DNA of 64,000 bases from Legionella micdadei (GCF_000953635.1 NZ_LN614830.1:983001-1047000), one strand, 5' to 3'; positions 1 through 9,494 are shown, counted from the stretch's first letter. Numbers and translations: made by a program. The notes: a model not told the origin generated them from the sequence alone.

Positions 1-689
1 TTATTAATCGGATGGGATTTAATAATCTCGGCGTCGACGTATTAATCGAAAATGTAAAAAAGGCAAATTATCGTGGTATTTTAGGGATTAATATTGGGAA
101 AAATAAAGATACCCCTTTAACAAGGGCAGCAGGAGATTATCTGCATTGTTTACGTAAAATTTATCAACATGCCTCTTATATCACAATCAATATTTCTTCG
201 CCGAATACTCCTGATTTACGCTTGCTTCAGCAGCAAAAATTTTTTAGTGATTTGATTGGCAAGTTGTGCGAAGAGCAAAAACGCTTAGCAGATAGTCATC
301 AACGCTTCGTCCCGTTAGTGATCAAATTATCCCCTGATGAGCCGGATGAAACACTGAAAGAAATAGCGAATATTATCGTCGAATTAGGTGTTTCTGGGAT
401 TATTGCAACTAATACTAGTTGTGAACGAGAAGGGGTCTCTTCCTTGCCCTATGGAACTGAACAGGGAGGGTTAAGCGGGCGTCCTATCGCAAAACGCGCT
501 ACCCATTGTTTGCGTGTATTAAAGCAAGTGGTTGGTAATGACGTGGCTTTGATAGGTGTCGGAGGCATAGACAGTCCAGAAATTGCTCAGGATAAAATAA
601 ATGCAGGAGCTAATCTGCTGCAAGTTTATACCGGTTTGATTTATCAAGGACCTGGTTTAGTGGCTGAATTAGCGGCAAGTTTAAGGTAA
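1..689 (+). CDS. pyrD: Dihydroorotate dehydrogenase (quinone), C-terminal part
   Basis: Class 2 dihydroorotate dehydrogenase, which oxidises dihydroorotate to orotate with the membrane quinone pool in pyrimidine synthesis. The reading frame is open at the left edge and enters with NRMGFNN, a hallmark of the family, so about the first third, including the membrane-associated N-terminus, lies outside the window. Visible family motifs are [11 protein letters not shown], the lysine segment [21 protein letters not shown], and the FMN phosphate-binding IGVGGI and [16 protein letters not shown]. It ends about 110 bases before msbA on the same strand. The identification is firm; only the true start is missing. 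Confidence 0.95.
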   Translation, partial: INRMGFNNLGVDVLIENVKKANYRGILGINIGKNKDTPLTRAAGDYLHCLRKIYQHASYITINISSPNTPDLRLLQQQKFFSDLIGKLCEEQKRLADSHQRFVPLVIKLSPDEPDETLKEIANIIVELGVSGIIATNTSCEREGVSSLPYGTEQGGLSGRPIAKRATHCLRVLKQVVGNDVALIGVGGIDSPEIAQDKINAGANLLQVYTGLIYQGPGLVAELAASLR

Positions 690-800
690 TGTAAAGTTCA
701 GTTTTACGAAGTAAGCTCATTCTTATCAGAGAACTTGGCTCGTAGCTATATTTAGCGTTACAATTCGCCCCATCTTTATGCCAACCTAGTCGCATACTAA

Positions 801-2567
801 ATGAATAAAAAGCCTCTCGGTAAAACCGGTCCGTTATATCGTCGTCTGCTTTCCTATGTTAAACCCTTTTGGCTTGTCCTGTTGTTAGGCATATTTGCTA
901 ATATCCTTTATTCCCTTATTGATGCAGGTTTTACCTACATGATGCGCCCCTTTCTTGATAAGGGATTAATCCATATCGATATGGTCTTTGTTAAGAAGAT
1001 TCCTTTTATTGTATTAATAGGGATTACTGTACGAGGATTAGTCAGTTCGTTAGGTAGTTATTGCATGACTTGGGTTGCTCGCTCTGTGGTAAAAGTTCTG
1101 CGTCAGCGTGTTTTTGCCCATATTGTGAGACTGCCTGCTGATTATTACGACGAGGCCACCTCAGGACAACTTCTCTCCAAAATTCTTTACGATGTGGAGC
1201 AAGTGGCGCAAGTCAGTGCAGATGCTTTAACAGATTTTGTGCAAAACACCTGTTTAGTGATCGGTCTTTTAACCGTCATGTTTGTGATTTGCTGGCAATT
1301 ATCATTGATGTTCTTATTAACCGTTCCATTTGTAGGATTGATTGTCAGTTATACCAATAAACGTGTACGTCGGATTAGTCATAAGGTGCAAAAATCCATG
1401 GGGGAAGTCACTGAAATTGCCGGTGAAGTTATCGAGGGTTATCGGGTGGTACGTGTGTTTGGCGGTGAACAGCATGAGATAGATAAGTTCAATCAAGCCA
1501 CTGAAATTTCACGCAAAAATGACATGAAAGTCGCGATCTCCAAAGCAATCAATGTTTCTGGTGTGCAGTTCGTGATTGCAGTGGGGATTGCTGTCATTAT
1601 TTTGGCCGCGATTCAGCTAGCTACAGTCATCACAATTACGGCAGGTTCTTTTCTAGCGATCATCGCCGCAATGTTGCAACTCATTAAACCAATGAAAACG
1701 TTAACGACGCTCAATGCGACTATCCAGCGCGGTTTAGCGGGGGCTGAAAGCGTATTTGATTTGCTTGATAAGCCTATTGAGAGTACTAAAGGCACGAAAT
1801 TAACGAAAAGGGTGCAAGGAGCGATCGAGTTTGAGCGAGTGAGCTATGCTTACCGTCAAGGGCAGCCTGTGCTGCATGATGTGAGCTTTAGTATTGCCCC
1901 CGGTGAAACAGTCGCTTTGGTAGGCCATTCGGGTAGTGGTAAGACGACCATTGCCAGCCTATTGCCTCGATTTTACGAACTCAAACAAGGGCGGATCATT
2001 CTGGATGGTAAATCAATCCAGGAAATAACCTTAGCTAGTCTACGAGAGCAAATTGCTCTAGTTAGCCAAAATGTCACTTTATTTAACGATAGTTTGGCGA
2101 ATAACATTGCTTATGGGCGTTTCGATGTCACTCGTGAGCAAATTGAACAAGCTGCAAATTTTGCTTTTGCAGATGAGTTTATTAGGCGGTTGCCCAATGG
2201 TTATGACACTCGTATTGGAGAAAATGGTGTTCTTCTGTCAGGTGGGCAGAGGCAAAGGATAGCCATTGCTCGTGCCATATTAAAAGATGCACCAATTTTG
2301 ATTCTCGATGAAGCCACTTCAGCGCTTGACAGTGAATCGGAGCGTTATATCCAGGCTGCATTAGAGCGAATAATGAAAACTCGAACCACCTTAGTTATCG
2401 CCCATCGCTTGTCAACAATTAAAGGGGCTAATAAAATTATTGTTATGAAACAAGGACATGTGGTAGAGCAGGGCACGCATCAGCAATTACTGGAATTAGA
2501 CGGCCATTATGCACAGCTGTACAGAGTCCAAAAATTAGGTACTGAGCACGAAAAAGTAATCGCATGA
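801..2567 (+). CDS. msbA: Lipid A export ATP-binding/permease MsbA
   Basis: Half-size ABC exporter of 588 residues that flips lipid A-core across the inner membrane. The N-terminal ~320 residues hold six membrane segments and the coupling helices. The C-terminal ATPase has Walker A VGHSGSGKTT, Q-loop SQNVTLF, signature LSGGQRQR, Walker B ILILDEATSALD and the H-loop AHRLST. The length is typical for MsbA. The stop codon overlaps the start of lpxK (ATGATG), giving translational coupling in the classical msbA-lpxK pair. No strong ribosome-binding site is seen before the start, but the N-terminus lines up with the family. Confidence 0.95.
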   Translation: MNKKPLGKTGPLYRRLLSYVKPFWLVLLLGIFANILYSLIDAGFTYMMRPFLDKGLIHIDMVFVKKIPFIVLIGITVRGLVSSLGSYCMTWVARSVVKVLRQRVFAHIVRLPADYYDEATSGQLLSKILYDVEQVAQVSADALTDFVQNTCLVIGLLTVMFVICWQLSLMFLLTVPFVGLIVSYTNKRVRRISHKVQKSMGEVTEIAGEVIEGYRVVRVFGGEQHEIDKFNQATEISRKNDMKVAISKAINVSGVQFVIAVGIAVIILAAIQLATVITITAGSFLAIIAAMLQLIKPMKTLTTLNATIQRGLAGAESVFDLLDKPIESTKGTKLTKRVQGAIEFERVSYAYRQGQPVLHDVSFSIAPGETVALVGHSGSGKTTIASLLPRFYELKQGRIILDGKSIQEITLASLREQIALVSQNVTLFNDSLANNIAYGRFDVTREQIEQAANFAFADEFIRRLPNGYDTRIGENGVLLSGGQRQRIAIARAILKDAPILILDEATSALDSESERYIQAALERIMKTRTTLVIAHRLSTIKGANKIIVMKQGHVVEQGTHQQLLELDGHYAQLYRVQKLGTEHEKVIA

Positions 2568-3538
2568 TGTTACTTAATATCGATAAATTATGGTATAACA
2601 AACACCCTTTACGTTGGATATTATGGCCTTTTGCTTTCAGTTACGGGGTCATTACTTGTCTGCGCCGTATTTATTTATCGTATTTTTGTCAGCACCAATT
2701 TCCTGTTCCTATTATTGTGGTTGGCAATTTAACCGTAGGTGGTGTAGGGAAAACGCCCTTAGTGATTGCTTTGGCAAAACAACTCCAAAGTAAGGGACTG
2801 CGTGTAGGAATTGTCAGTCGTGGTTATGGTGCTACAATTAAACAATTTCCTCATGAAATTTCGCTTGATGATACAGCGAGCTTAGTAGGCGATGAGCCTC
2901 TGTTGATAGCTAAAAAAACAAGTTGTCCCGTAGTCATTGCCCCGAAGCGCGTGCAAGCAGTGCATTATTTGCTAAAGAACCACCAATGCCAGGTTATTCT
3001 TAGCGATGACGGTTTGCAACATTATGCTATGGGACGAGCCATTGAAATTGTAGTGATTGATGGATTGCGTCGATTAGGAAATGGTATGTGTTTACCGGCA
3101 GGGCCTTTGCGAGAAAGTGCCCGCCGTTTGCAAAGGAGTGATTTGATTGTTGTAAATGAAGGCGAATGGCCAAACGCTTACTCAATGCGTTTGCAGCCAG
3201 GTAAACTAACGCAACTTACTACTGGACAAGAAGTAAGTACTCAGAGTTTACCATCGCCTGTAGCAGCTATTGCAGCCATTGGCCATCCACAGCGATTTTT
3301 TAAAACATTGCAAAACATGGGATTGGCAATAGTAAAATATTCTTTTCCAGATCATCACCCTTTCCAGGAAAAAGATTTACAATTGGCAGCAAAAGCCGTG
3401 GTTATGACCGAAAAAGATGCGGTAAAATGTCAATCTTTTGCACAAGACTCTTGGTATTTTTTGCCTGTGGAGGCAAAGTTAAGCGACTCGTTTTGGCAGG
3501 CGCTATGGTCACATGAACGATTACAGGGTTACATTTGA
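2564..3538 (+). CDS. lpxK: Tetraacyldisaccharide 4'-kinase
   Basis: Phosphorylates the 4' position of the lipid A disaccharide precursor at the inner membrane. There is an N-terminal membrane anchor (about residues 15-35), then the family P-loop VGNLTVGGVGKTPLV, then SRGYGA, VGDEPLLIA, the conserved LSDDGLQHY and, late in the protein, VMTEKDAVKC. At 324 residues it has the usual length. It overlaps msbA by four bases. In many gammaproteobacteria ycaR and kdsB follow; here they lie near 52.6-53.5 kb instead, and an exported protein of unknown function follows. Confidence 0.94.
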   Translation: MMLLNIDKLWYNKHPLRWILWPFAFSYGVITCLRRIYLSYFCQHQFPVPIIVVGNLTVGGVGKTPLVIALAKQLQSKGLRVGIVSRGYGATIKQFPHEISLDDTASLVGDEPLLIAKKTSCPVVIAPKRVQAVHYLLKNHQCQVILSDDGLQHYAMGRAIEIVVIDGLRRLGNGMCLPAGPLRESARRLQRSDLIVVNEGEWPNAYSMRLQPGKLTQLTTGQEVSTQSLPSPVAAIAAIGHPQRFFKTLQNMGLAIVKYSFPDHHPFQEKDLQLAAKAVVMTEKDAVKCQSFAQDSWYFLPVEAKLSDSFWQALWSHERLQGYI

Positions 3539-3539
3539 G

Positions 3540-4469
3540 ATGAGACAAATTGGATTGCGCAAGTTGTTTGGATGCTTTATTTTTTTAACGGCAAGTGTTT
3601 GTGCCACCGAAGCTGTGGATCCAGCAAAAATAGAGTTAAAGCAAATCGAAAATAATTTATCAAACAACTCATTCGAAGCTTATTGGGTATTTTCTGGTAT
3701 AGTCACTAACGAAAGTGGTGAGCATTATGATTATTATTTTCAAATACAACGTAAAAACACCCAATTTCACGCGCTTGCTACTCTAATTGATAGCCAAAGT
3801 AAGGATGTTTTACTCTTTGAAGAGGGTAATACTACCATTGACAATGCCGATGCCAAAAGTTGGCGTGTAGGGAAAATGTTCATGCAATTTAACCCAATCA
3901 ACAACAGTTGGGTTTTCGGAGTTAAAACCCATGGAAACAAAGGGTTTAATTTTAAAATTGATATGTTAGCACAAGCGGTTAGCCCACCAGTTAGCCAAGA
4001 TCTCCGTTCTGGTGTAGAGCTGCTTATTAATCAAACAGGCCGGCTCAATGGGCATTTACAGACTGGTGAAACCTCCAAAGATCAATTTGTTACTGCGCAA
4101 AAAGCTTGGTTTAAGCAGATTCGTGTGAAAAAACCGCAAGATAGCCTGCATTCCCTCACCGGAGTTTTATGTCAGTTTAATGACGGAAGCGGCTTTTATG
4201 CAGTGAATTTACAAGAACCGGATGCTTTAAGAGGGGCTGTAGCAGGCTGGCGAGATATCCAAGGTTCAGCGATTGCTATGTCCCAGTTCGTATCAGTTAA
4301 AGAAACCAAGCAGGAAGGAATCTGGCGTATTCGTATTCCATCTCCTAATGTTCACCTTACCTTACAAGATGCTCTAGCGAAGGAAAATGGTAAGCATCAA
4401 CTTATTGCGGGTGTCGCCGAAGGTAATATGCCTGGATTTTGTGCAATAAGTAGGGATCAAATCGGGTAA
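3540..4469 (+). CDS. Exported protein of unknown function
   Basis: I do not recognise this family. I place the start at the ATG two bases after the lpxK stop because it begins a clear signal peptide (MRQIGLRKLFGCFIFLTAS) with a likely cleavage after VCA; an in-frame start 27 bases earlier inside lpxK would bury the signal. The mature part, about 285 residues, is soluble and beta-rich by composition (YDYYFQIQ, WRVGKMFMQFNP, SWVFGVKTHG). No lipobox, catalytic motif or repeat is obvious. It is probably co-transcribed with msbA-lpxK, so a periplasmic role is likely; an envelope function is inference from context only. Confidence 0.75.
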   Translation: MRQIGLRKLFGCFIFLTASVCATEAVDPAKIELKQIENNLSNNSFEAYWVFSGIVTNESGEHYDYYFQIQRKNTQFHALATLIDSQSKDVLLFEEGNTTIDNADAKSWRVGKMFMQFNPINNSWVFGVKTHGNKGFNFKIDMLAQAVSPPVSQDLRSGVELLINQTGRLNGHLQTGETSKDQFVTAQKAWFKQIRVKKPQDSLHSLTGVLCQFNDGSGFYAVNLQEPDALRGAVAGWRDIQGSAIAMSQFVSVKETKQEGIWRIRIPSPNVHLTLQDALAKENGKHQLIAGVAEGNMPGFCAISRDQIG

Positions 4470-4516
4470 ACGATAGCGGCAGATTGCTGTTGGGTCAATT
4501 GAACAAGGCTAAACGA

Positions 4517-6385
4517 TTATCGAAATCGTTTATAGTGAATCACGTATTCGTTTTTCCACTGCCAAAGCATATTTGGATTCAAAGAAATTTGGAACGATTT
4601 GATTAATTTGCTATTTAACTCATCCCGTTTATCAAACATGGCAGCAAAATCAGTAGTATTTTCTATAAGAGGCGATAAAAGAAGGCCGGATTTAGCCATA
4701 TTTGCGATAAGACGATATTGCTTTTTTGTACCATTTTTTAGTTCAAAATGAATGTATAGAGGGGTGGGTTTGAAGAAAATAGCTGATAAATAACCTAATA
4801 TGGTTGGTTTAATTTGAAATTCAGCAAATAACGGTTGGTCTCCTTGGGGGGGAGTAACTGTTTCTCCTAAAAAATGTTCTTCACTGGTTAGTAATTCCAT
4901 TGGCTCTACAATAGGCGATTCCTTTTTTTGTAGAAATAAAAAATCATTGATCATCTGCATTGGTTGGTAGTTGGTTATTAAAAATGGCCAACTTGAACCG
5001 TCTTCTAACGAAGGAATTCTTCCGTCGATCGGCTCTATTTTAAAAATAATATGATCGGGTCTATTTTTTCCCATCAGGTGTTTTTTATTTTTTTCTGCCA
5101 AAGAAGCTGTGAAAACTGAATAACTTTGAAACACAGGACGGGGTGACCAAGTATTTTGTGAAGAAATTAAATAGGATTGGTTGGATGAGTAAATATCGGT
5201 CGTGCCTGGTAATTCAGGAAACAAAGCTTGGTCGCGCATAAAATTCATAACAAGATTAAAATCCTGTTTTAGCCCATTGCTACCCTTCAACCTATTTTTG
5301 AGACCAAACCATGCTGCTGAATAGGTGGATTTGAAATTATTACAGATTGATATATTGGTGTAATGGCTATTGATGTATGACCAAGTATTAAAAGAGACAA
5401 GAATAAGACAGAACACCATTTTGGAATTAAAAATAAAAGGAAGTAGGCTGGCTGCGATGAGGATGGATGAACTCGCGATAAATGCGTGGCCAAAATGACG
5501 GGTAAAGCCGGTTTTGAAAGAAAGAAACAAAAAAACAAGAAAAAGGCTTAGGATGAAAAATCGATGCATACGAGGCATTTGATTCTTCAAAGCGATAAAT
5601 AAAAGGATTAGGGCACAATTGATTAGATATAGAATTATTTCCTCATGGATACCTTCAGTTGCCATTGCTTCGCTAAAACCAAAAGTAAGTGAGACAGTAC
5701 CCTCCAAGTAACCGAATAAATTGCTAACCGATTGCCCTGCGCCAACCCAAAATAGCAAGAGTGATAAAATGGGGATGATCAAGCAAATGAGAGCTAACTG
5801 ATTTTTTTCATTTATTTTGAAAAATACTGAACTAAAAATCGCAACGAGGGCACATAAAATTAACAGCGATCCTTTAATTAGAGGGAGCAGACCAAAGGGG
5901 GCGAAGATGAAGGTAAGCTGCAGAGGCAAAGAGAAGAAAGTTTTCTTTTGATTTTCATAAGAAAGCAGTTTAAAACAAACTAACCCCGCCAATAAAGGAT
6001 ACGAAAAAAAAAGAGAATCACGGACATAAATCATGGTGAAGAGAAGCAGGCCAAATACGATACTCCAGTGCCATTTAATTCCTCTCATGAGTAAGATCAT
6101 GCCGATCCAGTAAGAAAAAGCCAAATAGAAGCTACCACTCATAGTCATGAAATCGGTACTGGGGTGATAGGCTTTCGTGTAAATAGCAGAGTAGGGGCCC
6201 AAGGTGAAAATAATGTCTTTGCCGAAAGAAAGTCCCTGGGCGATTGCTTGATTCAAGCCAAGAGCCCAAGAGGGATCAAGCCCGGGTGCGGGCATTTTAG
6301 GGGAAAAGGGTACGAAAACACTTAGGGTAATTACTAGCAGGATAAACTTCAAGAAAAAGTCAGTCAAGTGGGAAAGTTTCACCAT
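4517..6385 (-). CDS. Polytopic membrane protein, GT-C-like layout
   Basis: 622 residues. The first ~360 carry about ten hydrophobic segments and the last ~250 form a hydrophilic domain, with one short hydrophobic patch near ILGYLSAIFF. This layout resembles GT-C-type membrane glycosyltransferases. The early segment PGLDPSWALGLNQAIAQG followed by FGKDIIFTLGPYS recurs in uncharacterised bacterial membrane proteins, as far as I recall. No DxD or other catalytic signature can be assigned safely. It is transcribed away from oxyR and faces the exported protein gene. Transport or sugar transfer are both possible; the function is unknown. Confidence 0.7.
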   Translation of the reverse strand: MVKLSHLTDFFLKFILLVITLSVFVPFSPKMPAPGLDPSWALGLNQAIAQGLSFGKDIIFTLGPYSAIYTKAYHPSTDFMTMSGSFYLAFSYWIGMILLMRGIKWHWSIVFGLLLFTMIYVRDSLFFSYPLLAGLVCFKLLSYENQKKTFFSLPLQLTFIFAPFGLLPLIKGSLLILCALVAIFSSVFFKINEKNQLALICLIIPILSLLLFWVGAGQSVSNLFGYLEGTVSLTFGFSEAMATEGIHEEIILYLINCALILLFIALKNQMPRMHRFFILSLFLVFLFLSFKTGFTRHFGHAFIASSSILIAASLLPFIFNSKMVFCLILVSFNTWSYINSHYTNISICNNFKSTYSAAWFGLKNRLKGSNGLKQDFNLVMNFMRDQALFPELPGTTDIYSSNQSYLISSQNTWSPRPVFQSYSVFTASLAEKNKKHLMGKNRPDHIIFKIEPIDGRIPSLEDGSSWPFLITNYQPMQMINDFLFLQKKESPIVEPMELLTSEEHFLGETVTPPQGDQPLFAEFQIKPTILGYLSAIFFKPTPLYIHFELKNGTKKQYRLIANMAKSGLLLSPLIENTTDFAAMFDKRDELNSKLIKSFQISLNPNMLWQWKNEYVIHYKRFR

Positions 6386-6416
6386 GAATGGTCAGCATGC
6401 TCAAATGTTTTTGTTA

Positions 6417-6432
6417 TACAGTTTATACTGTA
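6417..6432. promoter_or_regulatory. Palindrome in the oxyR divergent promoter region
   Basis: TACAGT-TTAT-ACTGTA is a 16-base palindrome 31 bases upstream of the membrane-protein start and about 110 bases upstream of oxyR. It does not match the long OxyR consensus. It could be an operator for either gene or chance. Confidence 0.3.
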
Positions 6433-6539
6433 CTGAAGAATTCACCAATTAATCTTATTCTTTCGTGAAAATGTGGGTGCCGAAATGACCTGCATAGGCA
6501 AAGTATTATAAATGAGAGGAATTTGCTCCGGAGGGGAAA

Positions 6540-7427
6540 ATGAACTTACGTGATTTGCATTATTTTGTGGTGTTGGCAGAAGTAATGCATTTTGGCGAGG
6601 CAGCTAAACGTTGCCATGTAAGCCAGCCTACCCTCAGTATGCAGATTAAAAAGCTTGAAGAGGAATTAGGTGTAGCGCTTTTCGAGCGAAATAATAAGCA
6701 GGTTATGTTGACTGATCAAGGAAAAGCATTAGTTAGTCGTGTACAGGAAATTTTAGCGCAGGTTACTGAATTGAAGGAATTTGCCCGCGCTGCTGCCGAT
6801 CCTTTTGCTGGCGAGTTGCGGCTAGGTGTTATTCCTACTTTGGCACCTTATTTGTTACCCCACGTCATGCCTGAAATTCAAAGGAGTTTTCCTAAGTTAC
6901 GGGTATGGCTAGTTGAAGATAAAACCTATCGCCTGATTGAGAAGTTGACTGCTGGTCAATTGGATGCAGCCATCATGGCAACACCGATTGAAGAGGATTT
7001 TAGTAGTCAATTTCTTTTTGAGGAACCCTTTTATTTTGCTGCAGCGCTGAATTCCCCCACAAAGAATAAAACAACCATGCAGATTAATGATTTGATTGAT
7101 CAACCTGTCATGTTATTAGAGGAGGGGCATTGTTTGCGTGAGCAAGCGATGGCTGTTTGCCGATTAGCCAAAGCAGAAATTCGTGCCGATTTCACTGCAA
7201 CCAGCTTAGAAACGTTACGTTTGATGGTAGAGTCAGGAATTGGCGTTACCTTGTTACCTGCATTGTCTGTTCAAAAAACAGGAACAGATAATCTTCAAGT
7301 TATACCTTTTGTAAAACCCGCACCATCGCGCACGATTGCGCTTTATTGGCGTTCTTGCACAGCGAAGCTAACTTGCCTGAAAGCCATTGCCCAGTTGATT
7401 AGTGGTGTGATTCAACCGCTTCTTTAA
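6540..7427 (+). CDS. oxyR: Hydrogen peroxide-sensing LysR-type regulator OxyR
   Basis: LysR-type transcription factor of 295 residues. The N-terminal winged helix-turn-helix (about residues 1-60, with AAKRCHVSQPTLSMQIKKLE) is followed by the effector domain. The two redox cysteines of OxyR are present as C198 and C207 in GHCLREQAMAVC, with the same nine-residue spacing as E. coli C199/C208, so peroxide sensing by disulfide formation is expected. The start is preceded by GGAGGGG, a strong ribosome-binding site. It is transcribed divergently from the membrane-protein gene. No peroxidase target gene is next to it in this window. Confidence 0.93.
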   Translation: MNLRDLHYFVVLAEVMHFGEAAKRCHVSQPTLSMQIKKLEEELGVALFERNNKQVMLTDQGKALVSRVQEILAQVTELKEFARAAADPFAGELRLGVIPTLAPYLLPHVMPEIQRSFPKLRVWLVEDKTYRLIEKLTAGQLDAAIMATPIEEDFSSQFLFEEPFYFAAALNSPTKNKTTMQINDLIDQPVMLLEEGHCLREQAMAVCRLAKAEIRADFTATSLETLRLMVESGIGVTLLPALSVQKTGTDNLQVIPFVKPAPSRTIALYWRSCTAKLTCLKAIAQLISGVIQPLL

Positions 7428-7469
7428 TTTTTATAGGTTGGCTCGTTTTGGCTATAGCCCAGCATCACA

Positions 7470-8996
7470 TTAAGAATAAGTAACATCCAAGGTTAGTGTT
7501 TTATCACTCAACTCAGCTTTGCCGTCCTTAAAAAAAGTTTGGGTTGAACTTTGCTTAAAACTGGGTGCTTGTGCTTCTTGCTTTTTCTCTTTTAGTGCCA
7601 GAAGGGCATCTATTTGTTCTATAAAGGAAGTGTATTCTTTCAAGACTTCCTCTTCATCTGCTCTTCCTGAGCCCGCAAGGGCTTCTTTACTTTTACTAAA
7701 GAATTCTCGCAAATTCATCAGTAATTCAGGGTCTAGTTCTGCCAAATTATCTTGTATCCATTTTTTCAAAAAGAGATTTTTAAATTCCAAATGCCAGGGG
7801 AGGGCGAAGTGTTTGGCTTGCTCAACTAAGAATCGCTTGGCTTTATTTTCATCGATTGCAAGAATAAGTTTTACAAATTCCTGATCTAGCCTTCTTACAC
7901 GCACATGACCGTAATTATCTAAATAATATCTGATCTCATCGTGTTGTTTTTTCTCATCAAGCTTAAATAAATAGCTTTTAATATCATAATTATAAATAGC
8001 AGTACTTAGTGCCATTAGTTTTTCCCTCAAGGCACTTTCTATGGCTTGATAGGTGGATTTTTCAACAGAGATTTGGCTAATAACCTGGTTTGAATTACCG
8101 GAATAAGAAACGGATTGTTCAGGGATAGGGGTCTCGCTTTGAACGGCAGTCTTGGGAAGTTTCCAGAAAATATCAAGAATATCAATGTAAGTTTGATTAC
8201 CTTCTCTCACTACTGCAAAGACGGCACGGGCCGTGGGGCGAAAGAGTTTGCCGTTATGTTGAATTAATTTCCCTGGACAAAATTGCTGAATGAGAATGCC
8301 TCTATTTTTACTACGGGCATAATAATCGATATCACCTACGTCCTTAGCATAATTTGCCCCTGTTTTTAATGCCTCAAGCAAAGCAGGTAGCTCTTTATTG
8401 GCTACCAACATGACCCCTTTTCCTAAAGATTCTTGCATTGGCTTTACAATGAAAAAAGGAATATTTGAAGGTGGAATAAAAGGTTCTGCTGAATCAAGCT
8501 GATAAAACCAGGTTTCTGGCTGAATGGGCTTAAGTCCATTCAAATCTAAAAGCGTATTGAAGATGCGTTTATTTCGATCGCAAAGATAAAAAGTATCGAT
8601 TGCCCCATCAAAAACAAGTTGGGAATTTTTACCTTGCTCCAAGTAGGCATCGTGTTTTTCCTGGATGCATTCCATCACCGGTTCCATAAAACAATCATCA
8701 ACAAAATGAATTTGTTTTGGATTTGTGGGGATCGGCATTGTCCTGAGGTATTGCGGTAGTTCCCAGTCTGATGTTTCCCAGCGGATTCGGGAGTGCCTAA
8801 AACTTCGAAGCTCCGGAAAAATTAGCTCAATAGGTCCAAATTGAGCAGCATGTTTGAGCATGGCTGCTTTATTGTCAACACCGTGTTGTGCTCTTTCAGA
8901 TAAATTTGAACCATAAAACGCATTGCCTAATTCTAAAATTTTGATCTCGTCATCTACTTTAAAATCAGCAATATGGTAAGAAATTTCAGTTGGCAT
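7470..8996 (-). CDS. ATP-grasp-like protein of unknown function
   Basis: 508 residues, with no family I can name. The middle resembles an ATP-grasp nucleotide site: FFIVKP with K185, the glycine loop LGKGV (residues 191-195), a hinge-like ILIQQFCPGK (234-243) and RPTARAVF (253-260). The C-terminal ~170 residues are helical and charged, ending in a low-complexity Q/S/K tail. There is no signal peptide or membrane segment. ATP-grasp enzymes join a carboxylate to an amine or thiol, so a ligase is the best guess. A Legionella effector is an alternative. The single-gene setting with its own promoter argues for an independent accessory function. Confidence 0.7.
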   Translation of the reverse strand: MPTEISYHIADFKVDDEIKILELGNAFYGSNLSERAQHGVDNKAAMLKHAAQFGPIELIFPELRSFRHSRIRWETSDWELPQYLRTMPIPTNPKQIHFVDDCFMEPVMECIQEKHDAYLEQGKNSQLVFDGAIDTFYLCDRNKRIFNTLLDLNGLKPIQPETWFYQLDSAEPFIPPSNIPFFIVKPMQESLGKGVMLVANKELPALLEALKTGANYAKDVGDIDYYARSKNRGILIQQFCPGKLIQHNGKLFRPTARAVFAVVREGNQTYIDILDIFWKLPKTAVQSETPIPEQSVSYSGNSNQVISQISVEKSTYQAIESALREKLMALSTAIYNYDIKSYLFKLDEKKQHDEIRYYLDNYGHVRVRRLDQEFVKLILAIDENKAKRFLVEQAKHFALPWHLEFKNLFLKKWIQDNLAELDPELLMNLREFFSKSKEALAGSGRADEEEVLKEYTSFIEQIDALLALKEKKQEAQAPSFKQSSTQTFFKDGKAELSDKTLTLDVTYS

Positions 8997-9027
8997 AGTG
9001 ATTGAATTCCATTAACAAGATGCGCAG

Positions 9028-9056
9028 ATTGTACATTTTTTATATAACAAGGACAA
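9028..9056 (-). promoter_or_regulatory. Candidate sigma-70 promoter of the ATP-grasp-like gene
   Basis: On the minus strand TTGTCC, 17 bases and TACAAT form a reasonable -35/-10 pair. Transcription would start about 25 bases before the ATG at 8996. The -10 box matches 5 of 6 consensus bases and the -35 box 4 of 6. Confidence 0.5.
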
Positions 9057-9162
9057 GCGATTAACGGCATAAGATGGTTTGAACAGGTTGATGGGGGTGG
9101 GCTGAAAAGGATTATGTTTACAATCGGGATAACAATGCTTTACCCAAGATATGGGGATTAAA

Positions 9163-9191
9163 GGACCGAACCGGTAGAAAGAAACCGGTCC
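9163..9191 (-). terminator. Possible terminator of rpsT
   Basis: Downstream of rpsT the minus strand can pair GGACCG with CGGTCC, with additional internal ACCGG complementarity, and is followed by TTTAAT. The T tract is short, so this is only a candidate intrinsic terminator. Confidence 0.4.
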
Positions 9192-9227
9192 GGGTGTTTA
9201 CGGACTTAGAGCGACGGAAACGCAGGA

Positions 9228-9494
9228 TTAAGCAGCCATAGCTTTAACACGCGCGACTAGGCGGCTCTTAATACGGGCAGCTTTATTTTTGTGAATCAGA
9301 CCCTTGCCAGCTGCTTTATCAATAATCGGCTGTGCTTTGGCATAGGCAGCACGTGCAGCTTCTTGGTCACCTGCTTCAACAGCTTTAAGCACGTTTTTAA
9401 TGAAGGTGCGGTACATGGAGCGTGCACTGGCATTGTGTTTGCGCAGTTTTACGTTTTGACGAGCACGTTTGATCGCTGATTTGATGTTTGCCAC
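9228..9494 (-). CDS. rpsT: 30S ribosomal protein S20
   Basis: Small basic protein of 88 residues that binds 16S rRNA in the small subunit. It has the S20 signature: [12 protein letters not shown] at the start, an alanine- and lysine-rich helical body, and [15 protein letters not shown] near the end. The start codon is GTG, preceded by GGAGA at a suitable distance; start by a non-ATG codon is a known feature of rpsT in enterics, where it matters for autoregulation. It is a monocistronic gene lying near murJ. Confidence 0.96.
   Translation of the reverse strand: MANIKSAIKRARQNVKLRKHNASARSMYRTFIKNVLKAVEAGDQEAARAAYAKAQPIIDKAAGKGLIHKNKAARIKSRLVARVKAMAA

Noticed and set aside
610..795. Small minus-strand frame across the pyrD end
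   Set aside because: No ribosome-binding site, overlaps a conserved gene, and the protein has no recognisable features.
6386..6539. OxyR autoregulatory site upstream of oxyR
   Set aside because: I looked for the ATAG-type tetrad pattern of OxyR and could not find it; only an unrelated short palindrome is present.
7519..7884. 121-codon plus-strand frame inside the ATP-grasp-like gene
   Set aside because: Serine- and lysine-rich antisense of a real coding region; no start signal.
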